In this document: positions 1-6,985 of the stretch, in pieces
How the letters are laid out: each line of letters starts with the position of its first letter
How positions within the stretch are numbered: the first letter of the stretch is position 1
NCBI GenBank assembly: GCA_905181745.1
Contig: CAJIYV010000148.1
Location: 1 to 9,840 of the forward strand
Direction of reading: 5' to 3'
DNA: 9,840 nt
DNA from: an uncultured Actinomycetes bacterium
GTDB lineage: Bacteria > Actinomycetota > Actinomycetes > S36-B12
Program-made: the position numbers and the translations under genes
The notes under the pieces: model-generated
Told to the model about the DNA's origin: nothing
Seen by the model: the letters and a program-made list of their open reading frames with translations, nothing else
Database searches by the model: none

Positions 1-99
1 GTAGCGCACATGCAACCGATCGAAGTACCGGGAGCAGTTCTTCTGAAAACCCTCGAAGGCCAAGATGTTGAGTCACTCTGGACGCTGGTTAACAACTGA
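1..99 (+). CDS. C-terminal tail of an unidentified forward gene (partial)
   Basis: The first reading frame is open from base 1 to a TGA at 97-99, giving 32 residues that read like an ordinary protein C-terminus (ending LWTLVNN, preceded by an acidic/hydrophobic stretch with PGAVLLKTLEGQDVESL). The start lies outside the window, so length and family are unknown and I do not recognise the protein. If real, it converges on the minus-strand nuclease gene and the two coding ends overlap by 27 bases (73-99), with no room for a terminator between them. A second plus-strand frame and a minus-strand frame are also open over these few bases, so the call rests mainly on amino-acid composition and could be chance. 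Confidence 0.35.
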   Translation, partial: VAHMQPIEVPGAVLLKTLEGQDVESLWTLVNN

Positions 100-963
100 G
101 TTAGTCGCAGTTTTCAGACTGTCCTGCACCAGAGAGCTGCCGGACGTCCACGTTGCTCGGTCTGGCAACGGTGGGGGAGTGCCCCCAAACTCTGGACACA
201 AAGGCTTAAAAGAGCACCATCCGCACAACTTCGATGGCGTTGGTGTGAATGACTGTCGCTCGGCACTCTTGGAGATGGCACTACGTAGAGCAAGAATTTT
301 TCGCTCAGTACTCAACAGGTCACTTTCGGAAGGCTCGTATTTCAGCATTTGGCCATTGCCCAAATACATCAGCTGCAGCATGCGCGGCAACTCACCATTG
401 ATGCGCCACCAGGCCAAGCCGTAGAAGCGCATTTGGAACATCGCCTTATCGGCGAATCGAGGTGACGGTGACTTACCGCTTTTATAGTCCACGATCCGAA
501 TATCGCCCGACGGATTGCGGTCGACTCGGTCAATGAAACCCCTGATAGCGAAGCCATCCTCCAACTCAACACTCATGGCTAACTCCCGCGCATGTGGCTC
601 CAGTCGATTGGGATCCTCCATCGCAAAATAGGTCTCCATGAGCGGCCTAATCGGCTCTAATGCCGCCTCGACGAGTTCCTGATTACCGGTGGACTGTGCG
701 TGCTCGCGTACGAGAGCGGCCTCCTGAGGTTTAGCTTCACCCAATGATTCCAGTGCGTCTTTAAAAAGAGAAAGGGCGAGTTCATAGGTCCGTTGGCCCG
801 CCGGGGCATCGAAAATCTTTTCCAAAACTGTGTGAACAAGAGTTCCACGAACCGCAGCGATTGACGGCTCCTCTGGCAATTGATCGATTGTTTTGAAGCG
901 ATAAAGCAATGGGCACTGTTGGAAGTCGGCACTGCGCGACGGTGAAAGCGAACTAGGGAACAC
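73..963 (-). CDS. RecB-family PD-(D/E)XK exonuclease with four-cysteine Fe-S signature
   Basis: This 296-residue protein is a single-domain nuclease of the RecB/Cas4/AddB type. The nuclease core is visible as RGTLVH (39-44, with His44), GFIDRVD (142-148, Asp145), IVDYKSGK (157-164, Asp159 and Lys161) and the following QMRFY (Gln177 and Tyr181, the QxxxY motif). Cys17 near the N-terminus and Cys247, Cys250 and Cys256 near the C-terminus match the arrangement that binds a 4Fe-4S cluster in Cas4 and AddB nucleases. About 40 residues after the last cysteine are Pro/Ser/Thr-rich and probably unstructured. The start is GTG at 961-963; an in-frame TAG four codons upstream leaves no longer option, and the SPSRSADFQQCP N-terminus fits the family. 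Mycobacteria carry a homologue in the same place, divergent from the trmI gene. A role in DNA end processing or repair is inferred from the family; the substrate is unknown. Confidence 0.88.
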   Translation of the reverse strand: MFPSSLSPSRSADFQQCPLLYRFKTIDQLPEEPSIAAVRGTLVHTVLEKIFDAPAGQRTYELALSLFKDALESLGEAKPQEAALVREHAQSTGNQELVEAALEPIRPLMETYFAMEDPNRLEPHARELAMSVELEDGFAIRGFIDRVDRNPSGDIRIVDYKSGKSPSPRFADKAMFQMRFYGLAWWRINGELPRMLQLMYLGNGQMLKYEPSESDLLSTERKILALRSAISKSAERQSFTPTPSKLCGWCSFKPLCPEFGGTPPPLPDRATWTSGSSLVQDSLKTATNSVVNQRPE

Positions 964-969
964 TCGTTC

Positions 970-975
970 AGCCTA
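970..975 (-). promoter_or_regulatory. candidate -10 box for a leaderless nuclease transcript
   Basis: On the minus strand TAGGCT is followed by exactly six bases (GAACGA) and then the GTG start of the nuclease gene. TANNNT is the actinobacterial sigma-A -10 consensus, and this spacing would place the transcription start on the first base of the start codon. No good -35 box is seen 16-18 bases upstream, which is common in actinobacteria. The only competing ribosome-binding element is the AGG inside the same hexamer. Confidence 0.4.
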
Positions 976-1052
976 GTTGCTTGGCCGGAACTGCCGATTA
1001 CGTACACACCGACGAGGCACACTGCGACCACCACAGGCATGTACCCCGCAGA

Positions 1053-1058
1053 TAAAGT
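1053..1058 (+). promoter_or_regulatory. candidate -10 box for a leaderless trmI transcript
   Basis: TAAAGT is followed by six bases (CTTCAC) and the ATG of trmI. There is no purine-rich Shine-Dalgarno sequence in the preceding 20 bases. Hexamer and spacing fit a sigma-A promoter whose transcript starts at the A of ATG. No convincing -35 element is seen. The same TAA is an in-frame stop, so ATG 1065 is the first possible start. Confidence 0.4.
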
Positions 1059-1064
1059 CTTCAC

Positions 1065-1994
1065 ATGGCCAAACGCCCCGTTCATCCACCTGCTCCACGG
1101 CACCCGATCGACGTGGGAGCTCGACCCAGAGGCCCGCTTTGTGAGGGTGATCTTGTGCAGCTCATTGACGCGCGCTCGAATAAGAACACAATCACATTAC
1201 GCACAGACGGGGTCTTCCACAGTCACCGTGGACAGTTGGCCCACAACGAGATGATTGGCAAACACGAAGGAATCATCATAAATAGCGATCGTGCCGTTCC
1301 ATATCAAGTCTTGAGACCTGCTCTGGACGACTACGTGCTGTCAATGCCCAGAGGAGCCGCTGTTGTCTACCCCAAAGATGCCGCTCGAATAGTGGGCCTA
1401 GGCGACATCGGCGAGGGATCGCGCATTCTTGAGGCAGGGGTCGGATCGGGTGCCTTAACCTGTTCCCTGTTGCGCAGTGCGGGCACTAGCGGGTCGGTAG
1501 TGAGCATTGAGCGGCGCGAAGAGTTCGCCGAGATTGCGGTGGAGAATATCTGCCGGTGGTTTGGCGGTTTCCCGAATTCTTGGGACCTACAGATTGCGGA
1601 TCTGCCCGAGTGGCAACCCACAGCGGGAGAATTTGATTCGGTAGTGCTTGACATGTTGGCACCGTGGGAATGTATGGACGTGGTCGAGCAGGCATTGCGC
1701 CCCGGTGGGGCTTTGGTTGTTTACGTAGCGACCACCACCCAATTGTCACGTGTGGTGGAAACGATTCGGGTGCGAAACAAGTGGACGGAACCACGTGCCG
1801 AGGAAAGCTTGTTACGGACCTGGCATCTTGATGGACTCTCGGTTCGACCAGATCACAAGATGAATGGCCACACCGGGTTTCTGGTTGCCGCAAGATTAAT
1901 GAATGGCCCATCCCTTGATCGCAAACGCCGTCCAGCACCGGGCGCTTACGGTGAGGACTATCACGGTCCTAGGGGAGTAAGTGAACCGGAGTGA
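1065..1994 (+). CDS. trmI: tRNA (adenine-58-N1)-methyltransferase TrmI
   Basis: This 309-residue protein is a SAM-dependent methyltransferase that makes m1A58 in the T-loop of tRNAs, acting as a homotetramer in characterised homologues. The N-terminal beta domain (about 27-90) carries FHSHRGQLAH (51-60). It is followed by the family-typical SMPRGAAVVYPKDAARIV (93-110), SAM motif I ILEAGVGSGA (121-130), an acidic SAM ribose ligand at Glu149, IADLPEW (177-183) and the catalytic motif LDMLAPW (195-201, Asp196). YVATTTQLSRVVE and the C-terminal GHTGFLVAAR (268-277) match the mycobacterial enzyme, which is about 280 residues. The extra length is about 25 N-terminal residues, rich in Pro and Arg, and a C-terminal tail. 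An in-frame GTG at 1113 is a possible shorter start, but the leaderless promoter geometry favours ATG 1065. It lies just upstream of the proteasomal ATPase gene, as is common in actinobacteria, though no direct functional link is known. Confidence 0.93.
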   Translation: MAKRPVHPPAPRHPIDVGARPRGPLCEGDLVQLIDARSNKNTITLRTDGVFHSHRGQLAHNEMIGKHEGIIINSDRAVPYQVLRPALDDYVLSMPRGAAVVYPKDAARIVGLGDIGEGSRILEAGVGSGALTCSLLRSAGTSGSVVSIERREEFAEIAVENICRWFGGFPNSWDLQIADLPEWQPTAGEFDSVVLDMLAPWECMDVVEQALRPGGALVVYVATTTQLSRVVETIRVRNKWTEPRAEESLLRTWHLDGLSVRPDHKMNGHTGFLVAARLMNGPSLDRKRRPAPGAYGEDYHGPRGVSEPE

Positions 1995-2034
1995 GACCGA
2001 ACTACCTTTGCGAGCCTAAAGCGTGTTTTCGGGT

Positions 2035-2040
2035 TATGGT
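2035..2040 (+). promoter_or_regulatory. weak candidate -10 box upstream of arc
   Basis: TATGGT in the 81-base gap between trmI and arc fits TANNNT and would give a leader of roughly 30 bases carrying the GGGAAG ribosome-binding site. A TTGCGA at 2008-2013 resembles a -35 box but is 21 bases away, which is too far. This is a weak call; read-through from the trmI promoter is equally likely. Confidence 0.2.
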
Positions 2041-2075
2041 GTGTGGGGCAGTAACTAACGGGAAGTGGTGATCAC

Positions 2076-3701
2076 ATGGACAAAGACGCGGATCTGATGC
2101 GGGTAAATGGCGAGTTGGCGGCCGCGCGGGATCACAATGAACGATTAATCACCACCTTGCGTGACGCTCGCGAGCAAATCGTTTCCCTAAAAACCGAGGT
2201 GGACCGGCTCGCCCAGCCGCCCAGCGGATTTGCCACGATCTTGGTCGCCTATGAAGACGCCACCGCAGACATCATGGCTTCGGGGAAGAAGATGCGCGTG
2301 GGAGTCAGCCCCACCATTGAGATCAAGGATTTAGTTCTTGGGCGGGAGGTCCTGCTCAACGAGTCGATGAATATCGTGAGTATTCGTGAATACGACGAAA
2401 CCGGTGAAATCGTTGTCCTCAAAGAGCGCATTAATAACGACCGGGCACTAGTGGTTGCCCATTCTGATGAAGAACGCGTGATCAGACTCGGCAAGCCACT
2501 GATCGATGAGAAACTCCGCGCCGGTGACACTCTCTTATGCGATATGCGTAATGGGGTAGCTGTGGAAAAGATCGCTCGTACCGAAGTTGAGGAGTTGGTA
2601 CTCGAAGAGGTACCTGACATTCACTACGAGGACATTGGTGGTCTAGGCGAGCAGATCGAAGCGATCCGCGACGCAGTGGAGCTTCCATACCTGCATGCGG
2701 AATTGTTTCTCGAACACAAACTCAAGGCCCCAAAGGGGATCCTGCTGTACGGACCACCAGGGTGTGGAAAAACTCTCATCGCCAAGGCTGTTGCTAACTC
2801 ATTGGCCCAAAAAGTTGCCGAGAAGACCGGGATCGATGAGGGAAGATCGTTCTTCCTCAACATCAAAGGCCCCGAATTATTGAACAAATATGTGGGTGAG
2901 ACTGAGCGACACATCCGGTTGGTGTTTCAGCGGGCTCGAGAAAAGGCTTCAGAAGGAATGCCGGTAATTGTCTTTTTTGATGAGATGGACTCGCTCTTTC
3001 GCACACGCGGCACGGGGGTGAGTAGCGACGTTGAAAACACGATCGTTCCCCAACTACTGAGTGAAATTGACGGAGTTGAAAGTTTAGAAAATGTCATCGT
3101 GATCGGTGCAAGCAACCGGGAAGATATGATCGATCCTGCGATTCTGCGACCGGGTCGTCTCGACGTAAAAATCAAAATTCAGCGGCCAGATGCGCAAGCC
3201 GCGGCTGCAATCTTCTCCAAATACCTGACTTCCGATTTACCATTACATGAAGAGGACCTTGCCGAGCACGGCGGCGATCGGGAAGCAACGACAGTAGACA
3301 TGATTTCGCGAGCAGTCGAACGCATGTACACCGACATGGACGAGAACCGTTTCCTTGAAGTGACTTATGCAAATGGTGACAAGGAGGTTTTGTATTTCAA
3401 AGACTTCAACTCAGGTGCCATGATTGAAAACATCGTGGCCAGGGCCAAGAAATCGGCGATTAAGGAATTCCTGACCGTGGGACAAAGAGGTATCCGGGTC
3501 CAGCATCTCCTTGATGCCTGTATTGATGAGTTCCGGGAAAATGAAGACCTTCCGAATACGACTAATCCCGATGACTGGGCCCGCATCTCTGGCAAGAAGG
3601 GTGAACGCATTGTCTTTATTCGTACCCTCATTGAAGGAAAGAAGGGTTCTGAGCCTGGTCGTTCAATCAGTACCGCGTCCAACACCGGCCAATATCTGTA
3701 G
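2076..3701 (+). CDS. arc: proteasome-associated AAA ATPase ARC/Mpa
   Basis: This is the hexameric ring ATPase that recognises pupylated proteins, unfolds them and threads them into the 20S proteasome. In order, the 541 residues show: an N-terminal coiled coil (about 8-46) that binds Pup in the family; the conserved QPPSG linker (47-51); a region matching the tandem OB folds (about 52-180); and the AAA module. The AAA module has Walker A GPPGCGKT (226-233), pore-loop KYVGET (271-276), Walker B VIVFFDEMD (297-305), sensor-1 Asn347 and arginines Arg358/Arg361 in LRPGRLD. The C-terminus is GQYL, with the penultimate Tyr540 that docks into PrcA pockets. An in-frame TAA at 2052-2054 leaves ATG 2076 as the first start, with GGGAAG at 2060-2065. 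It is shorter than the M. tuberculosis Mpa (609): the segment before the coiled coil, a loop between the OB folds and a loop after Walker A are reduced. It is followed after 40 bases by dop. Confidence 0.97.
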   Translation: MDKDADLMRVNGELAAARDHNERLITTLRDAREQIVSLKTEVDRLAQPPSGFATILVAYEDATADIMASGKKMRVGVSPTIEIKDLVLGREVLLNESMNIVSIREYDETGEIVVLKERINNDRALVVAHSDEERVIRLGKPLIDEKLRAGDTLLCDMRNGVAVEKIARTEVEELVLEEVPDIHYEDIGGLGEQIEAIRDAVELPYLHAELFLEHKLKAPKGILLYGPPGCGKTLIAKAVANSLAQKVAEKTGIDEGRSFFLNIKGPELLNKYVGETERHIRLVFQRAREKASEGMPVIVFFDEMDSLFRTRGTGVSSDVENTIVPQLLSEIDGVESLENVIVIGASNREDMIDPAILRPGRLDVKIKIQRPDAQAAAAIFSKYLTSDLPLHEEDLAEHGGDREATTVDMISRAVERMYTDMDENRFLEVTYANGDKEVLYFKDFNSGAMIENIVARAKKSAIKEFLTVGQRGIRVQHLLDACIDEFRENEDLPNTTNPDDWARISGKKGERIVFIRTLIEGKKGSEPGRSISTASNTGQYL

Positions 3702-3730
3702 AAGTTGTTCCCTAACGGATCTTGATGACT

Positions 3731-3736
3731 AAGAGG
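3731..3736 (+). promoter_or_regulatory. Shine-Dalgarno site that sets the dop start
   Basis: AAGAGG sits five bases before ATG 3742. The in-frame GTG at 3736 overlaps this element and has no ribosome-binding site of its own at a workable distance, so the ATG is preferred. The choice changes the protein by only two residues. Confidence 0.6.
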
Positions 3737-3741
3737 TGGAC

Positions 3742-5265
3742 ATGAGCGTTAAGCGAGTAATGGGGATTGAGACCGAGTATGGGATCTCGGTGCCTGGCCA
3801 CCCCACCATGAATGCAATGCTCACCAGCTCACAGATCGTGAACGCGTATGCACATCTAGTGGGGCTTGATCAAGGGCTGCACGCACGTTGGGACTACGAA
3901 CGCGAGACGCCCTTGCGCGATGCGCGGGGATACGACCTCAGTCGTGCGGATGCAGATCCATCTGCGTTGACCGACGATCAAGAACTGGGACTCGAAAACA
4001 TAATCCTCACTAATGGAGCACGCTTGTACGTGGATCATGCGCACCCTGAGTACTCGAGCCCAGAGGTAACCAATCCGCGGGATGCTGCTCTGTGGGACAA
4101 GGCGGGTGAGGTGATTATGCACCTGGCAGCGAGATCGGCCCCGAAGTTTGACGGTGCGCCGATAAAGCTGTACAAAAACAATGTAGACAATAAGGGCGCA
4201 TCCTATGGCTGCCATGAGAATTATCTGATGGCGCGCCAAACTCCATTCGCGAATATTGTGGGATTGCTTACGCCGTTTTTTGTGACGCGACAAATATTTA
4301 CCGGAGCTGGACGGATGGGGAAAGGGCAAGAAGGTGGGGTTAAGGAGTTTCAAATCTCACAACGTGCCGACTACTTTGAAACCGAGGTAGGACTCGAAAC
4401 AACACTCAAGCGCCCAATTATTAATACGCGTGATGAGCCGCATGCCGATCCGGAAAAGTACCGACGCTTGCACGTGATAGTGGGCGATGCGAATATGTCC
4501 GAGACGGCGACGATGCTCAAAATGGGAACAACTTCCTTGATTCTCGCGCTCATTGAGTCAGGCTTCAATGAATTTGGGCGATTTGAACTTTCGGATCCGG
4601 TTGGGTCAATGAGCAAGGTCTCCTATGACCTGACCATGCAGCAGGTGCTTCCCATGGCCAGCGGAAAATCGATGCGCGCTATTGATATTCAGTACTTGTA
4701 CCTAGACACTATCCGTGCACATCTGTTTGCGGGGACCGAGCCTGACGGGCAGACTGAAGAGATACTGCAACTTTGGCAGTCCACTTTGGACGCACTCGAT
4801 GATCACACCGGGGAATATTCGCAGGCAGCTCAATACGTTGATTGGGTGTGCAAATATCACCTTATGCAGAACTACCGAGATCGGGATTCTCTGGATTGGG
4901 ATTCACCTCGTTTAGGCTTGATCGATTTGCAATACAGCGACATTGATCCGGATCGAGGAATCGCTTTAAAACTAATGAGGAGAGGGTCGCTGCAGACCCT
5001 ATTTACCCCAGAGCAGATCAACACCGCGGTGGAACATCCACCCATCGACACCCGGGCATATTTCCGCGGTGAGTGTGTTCGACGATATCCCCAGAATGTG
5101 GCAGCTGCCTCGTGGGACAGCGTGGTCTTTGACACGGGCGCAGACACCTTGATGCGGATACCAACCCTTGAGCCCTTGCGGGGCAATCGGGATTCGGTCA
5201 AGGGGCTACTTGACCAAAGCGAGACCGCGGCTGACCTGCTCAATTCATTGCACTCTCGCGACTAA
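3742..5265 (+). CDS. dop: Dop, Pup deamidase/depupylase
   Basis: Dop converts the C-terminal Gln of Pup to Glu and cleaves Pup from substrates. It belongs to the glutamine-synthetase-like carboxylate-amine ligase fold shared with PafA. Visible features in the 507 residues are GIETEYG (8-14; Glu10 and Glu12 as metal/ATP-site acids), the Dop-specific loop (about 42-82, with RWDYERETPLRDARGYDLSR), LYVDHAHPEYS (95-105; Asp98 corresponds to the catalytic aspartate), KLYKNNVDNKGASYGCHENY (142-161) and RPIINTRDEPHAD (224-236). The C-terminal half contains AYFRGECVRRY and AAASWDSVVFDTGADTL, and IPTLEPLRG, typical of Dop. The Dop loop, absent from the PafA in this window, separates the two paralogues. 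All key acids are present, so the enzyme should be active. It lies 40 bases after arc and 16 bases before pup. Confidence 0.96.
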   Translation: MSVKRVMGIETEYGISVPGHPTMNAMLTSSQIVNAYAHLVGLDQGLHARWDYERETPLRDARGYDLSRADADPSALTDDQELGLENIILTNGARLYVDHAHPEYSSPEVTNPRDAALWDKAGEVIMHLAARSAPKFDGAPIKLYKNNVDNKGASYGCHENYLMARQTPFANIVGLLTPFFVTRQIFTGAGRMGKGQEGGVKEFQISQRADYFETEVGLETTLKRPIINTRDEPHADPEKYRRLHVIVGDANMSETATMLKMGTTSLILALIESGFNEFGRFELSDPVGSMSKVSYDLTMQQVLPMASGKSMRAIDIQYLYLDTIRAHLFAGTEPDGQTEEILQLWQSTLDALDDHTGEYSQAAQYVDWVCKYHLMQNYRDRDSLDWDSPRLGLIDLQYSDIDPDRGIALKLMRRGSLQTLFTPEQINTAVEHPPIDTRAYFRGECVRRYPQNVAAASWDSVVFDTGADTLMRIPTLEPLRGNRDSVKGLLDQSETAADLLNSLHSRD

Positions 5266-5275
5266 CAAGTAGGCT
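5248..5275 (+). promoter_or_regulatory. candidate internal promoter for leaderless pup mRNA
   Basis: TAGGCT (5270-5275) is a good TANNNT -10 box, and six bases (AATGAC) separate it from the ATG of pup. A TTGCAC at 5248-5253, inside the end of dop, has the TTG core of a -35 box with a 16-base spacer. The alternative, a ribosome-binding role for the AGG of the same hexamer, is weak. If used, it would let pup-prcB-prcA and the genes beyond be transcribed independently of arc-dop. Confidence 0.4.
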
Positions 5276-5281
5276 AATGAC

Positions 5282-5482
5282 ATGCCGACCCATGAAAATC
5301 AGCAGAGCAAACGTCCGCGTCGTGACGAAGACGTCGAAGCCCCAGTATCCGAGGCCACTGAGACGACGAGTAAGGCAGACCTTGACACCGAAGTTGACTC
5401 GCTCCTGGATGAAATCGATGAGATTCTAGAAGTCAATGCGGAAGACTTTGTCAAGTCATTTGTTCAAAAGGGTGGCCAGTGA
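5282..5482 (+). CDS. pup: Pup, prokaryotic ubiquitin-like protein
   Basis: Pup is the small, mostly disordered tag attached to lysines of proteins destined for the proteasome. The 66 residues match the usual length (about 64). They show a polar, charged N-terminus with RPRRDEDVE (11-19), a predicted helical segment DTEVDSLLDEIDEILEVNAE (35-54) corresponding to the part that binds the ARC coiled coil, and the invariant FVQKGGQ end (60-66). The C-terminal residue is Gln66, so Dop deamidation is required before PafA can use it. An in-frame TAG at 5270-5272 leaves ATG 5282 as the first start. The stop codon overlaps the GTG of prcB by four bases (GTGA). Confidence 0.97.
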   Translation: MPTHENQQSKRPRRDEDVEAPVSEATETTSKADLDTEVDSLLDEIDEILEVNAEDFVKSFVQKGGQ

Positions 5483-6285
5483 ACCCCGAGTCTTCGTTCT
5501 CCCACCACCTTGAGAACCAAGGAAAACTTCCCAGCGCCATTGCTTGCGCCCACGGTGAAGATCTGGTCGCCCCGCACGGAACCACAATTGTTGCCTTGCG
5601 CCATGCAAACGGCGTTGTGATGGCTGGTGACCGCAGGGCCACGATGGGTAACATTATTGCCCAGCGGGATATCCAAAAAGTCTTTCCAGCCGACCAATAT
5701 TCACTCATTGGAATCGCGGGCTCCGCGGGAATTGCGATCGAGTTAGTGCGACTTTTTCAAGTCGAGCTTGAGCACTATGAAAAAATCGAAGGAACACCTC
5801 TTTCACTCAATGGAAAAGCGAATCGGCTATCCAGCATGTTGCGATCTAACCTCGGACTCGCCATGCAGGGGATGGCGGTAGTGCCGCTGTTCGCTGGATT
5901 TGATTCGACCGAGAAGACCGGTCGGATATTTTCTTATGACATTACCGGTGGACGATATGAGGAACATGATTTTTGCGCCGTGGGTTCGGGATCCCAGTTT
6001 GCGCGAGGGGCGCTAAAAAAGATAAATGCAGTCAACCAAAGCGAGGAAGACGCAATTGCGGCTGCAATCGAGGCGCTCTTTGATGCGGCCGATGACGACA
6101 GCGCAACCGGCGGGCCAGACATCAGTCGCGGTATCTTTCCAGTGATCTACACGGCTGGGGAAACCGGAGTGAGGGAGATAGACACCAATCGTGTCTCCGA
6201 ACTTTCCCAAGAGATGCTGCAACGTCGAGCTGCACGCCCAAACGGACCCCGGGCCCGATTAATTCCTGAAGGCGGGAAAGCATGA
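5479..6285 (+). CDS. prcB: proteasome beta subunit PrcB
   Basis: This is the catalytic subunit of the 20S proteasome, an N-terminal threonine hydrolase made as a precursor. The APHGTTIVAL motif (31-40) gives the autocleavage site between Gly34 and Thr35. Counting Thr35 as residue 1 of the mature protein, Asp51 (in MAGDRRAT) is Asp17 and Lys67 (in RDIQKVF) is Lys33, so the catalytic triad is complete. Further conserved blocks are GIAGSAG, YEKIEGTPL, AVGSGSQFA and LFDAADDDSATGGPDISRGIFP. The precursor has 268 residues and a propeptide of only 34, against 57 in M. tuberculosis. The start is GTG, in a four-base overlap with the pup stop, behind AAAAGGG at 5466-5472; the overlap suggests coupling of prcB translation to pup. 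Its own stop overlaps the start of prcA by four bases (ATGA). Confidence 0.97.
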   Translation: MNPESSFSHHLENQGKLPSAIACAHGEDLVAPHGTTIVALRHANGVVMAGDRRATMGNIIAQRDIQKVFPADQYSLIGIAGSAGIAIELVRLFQVELEHYEKIEGTPLSLNGKANRLSSMLRSNLGLAMQGMAVVPLFAGFDSTEKTGRIFSYDITGGRYEEHDFCAVGSGSQFARGALKKINAVNQSEEDAIAAAIEALFDAADDDSATGGPDISRGIFPVIYTAGETGVREIDTNRVSELSQEMLQRRAARPNGPRARLIPEGGKA

Positions 6286-6956
6286 GCGTGCCTTATTACG
6301 TTTCGCCCGAACAGATCATCGCCGATAAGGCCGAGTTTGCGCGCAAAGGGATCGCGCGTGGCCGGTCGGTCGTCGTGGCAAGTGCCGCCGATGCGATTTA
6401 TTTCATTGCTGATAATCCCTCACGTGCCTTGCACAAAATCGGTGAAATATACGACAAAATTGGTTTCGCCGCAGTGGGCAGATACAACGAGTTTGAAAAC
6501 CTGCGTGTTGCTGGGGTGAGGTTGGCCGATACCCGCGGGTATTCCTACGACCGAGGCGACGTGACTGTCCGGACCATCGCGAATGCGTACGCGCAAACCC
6601 TGGGTAGTATTTTTATTGAAGCGGCAAAACCTTTTGAGGTAGAAATCGCAGTGGCTGAAGTAGGCGATCGCCCTGACATGGATCAGTTATATCGAATCTC
6701 TTTTGACGGATCCGTACATGACGAAGCCGGATTTATCAGCATGGGTGGTGATAGTGAAAGCGTGGGCAACGTTATGAAAGAAAACTGGAGTATTGGGTCT
6801 GGGGCTAGCGAAACCGTGAGGGCGGCTGTAAAAGCGCTGAATCCGGATGGGGAACAGGGACTCGACTCTTTGGAGGTCGCCACTTTGACACGTGGCCGGG
6901 CTGGTCGATGCTTCCGTCGGTGTAGTCAAGATGACATTACCGAGCTACTTGGCTAG
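6282..6956 (+). CDS. prcA: proteasome alpha subunit PrcA
   Basis: PrcA forms the outer rings of the 20S core, gates substrate entry and provides pockets for the ATPase tail. The N-terminus MSVPYYVSPEQ matches the gating segment of the family. RKGIARGRSVV (21-31), NPSRALHKIGEIYDKIGFAA (45-64), GRYNEFENLR (66-75) and DTRGYSYDRGDVT (83-95) follow. Lys52 aligns with the pocket lysine contacted by the ATPase C-terminus. There is no N-terminal catalytic threonine, as expected for an alpha subunit. At 224 residues it is about 24 shorter than the M. tuberculosis protein (248): it ends at ITELLG, just after the last conserved helix, and lacks the acidic or serine-rich tail. Translation is likely coupled to prcB by the ATGA overlap, with AAGG about nine bases upstream. 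Confidence 0.96.
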   Translation: MSVPYYVSPEQIIADKAEFARKGIARGRSVVVASAADAIYFIADNPSRALHKIGEIYDKIGFAAVGRYNEFENLRVAGVRLADTRGYSYDRGDVTVRTIANAYAQTLGSIFIEAAKPFEVEIAVAEVGDRPDMDQLYRISFDGSVHDEAGFISMGGDSESVGNVMKENWSIGSGASETVRAAVKALNPDGEQGLDSLEVATLTRGRAGRCFRRCSQDDITELLG

Positions 6957-6970
6957 CACGGCTGGGTAAT

Positions 6971-6980
6971 AGGGAAGGAG
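6971..6980 (+). promoter_or_regulatory. strong Shine-Dalgarno site of pafA
   Basis: AGGGAAGGAG lies five bases before ATG 6986. It is the strongest ribosome-binding site in the window and fixes the pafA start. Confidence 0.75.
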
Positions 6981-6985
6981 TAAGC

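Noticed and set aside
172..187. Perfect hairpin TGGGGG-AGTG-CCCCCA as a terminator
   Set aside because: It lies inside the nuclease coding region, encodes the Pro-rich tail, and is not followed by a T-tract on either strand.
1486..1938. 150-codon minus-strand frame within trmI
   Set aside because: Shadow of trmI; rich in Pro, Arg and Cys with no domain pattern.
3736..3744. GTG 3736 as the dop start
   Set aside because: The GTG overlaps the AAGAGG ribosome-binding site that is well placed for ATG 3742.
3856..4353. 165-codon open frame on the minus strand within dop
   Set aside because: It lies wholly opposite the conserved dop coding sequence, has no recognisable motifs, and reads as a shadow frame.
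5210..5238. TTGACC at 5210-5215 as a -35 box for pup
   Set aside because: No TANNNT occurs 16-18 bases downstream, and the sequence is explained by dop coding.
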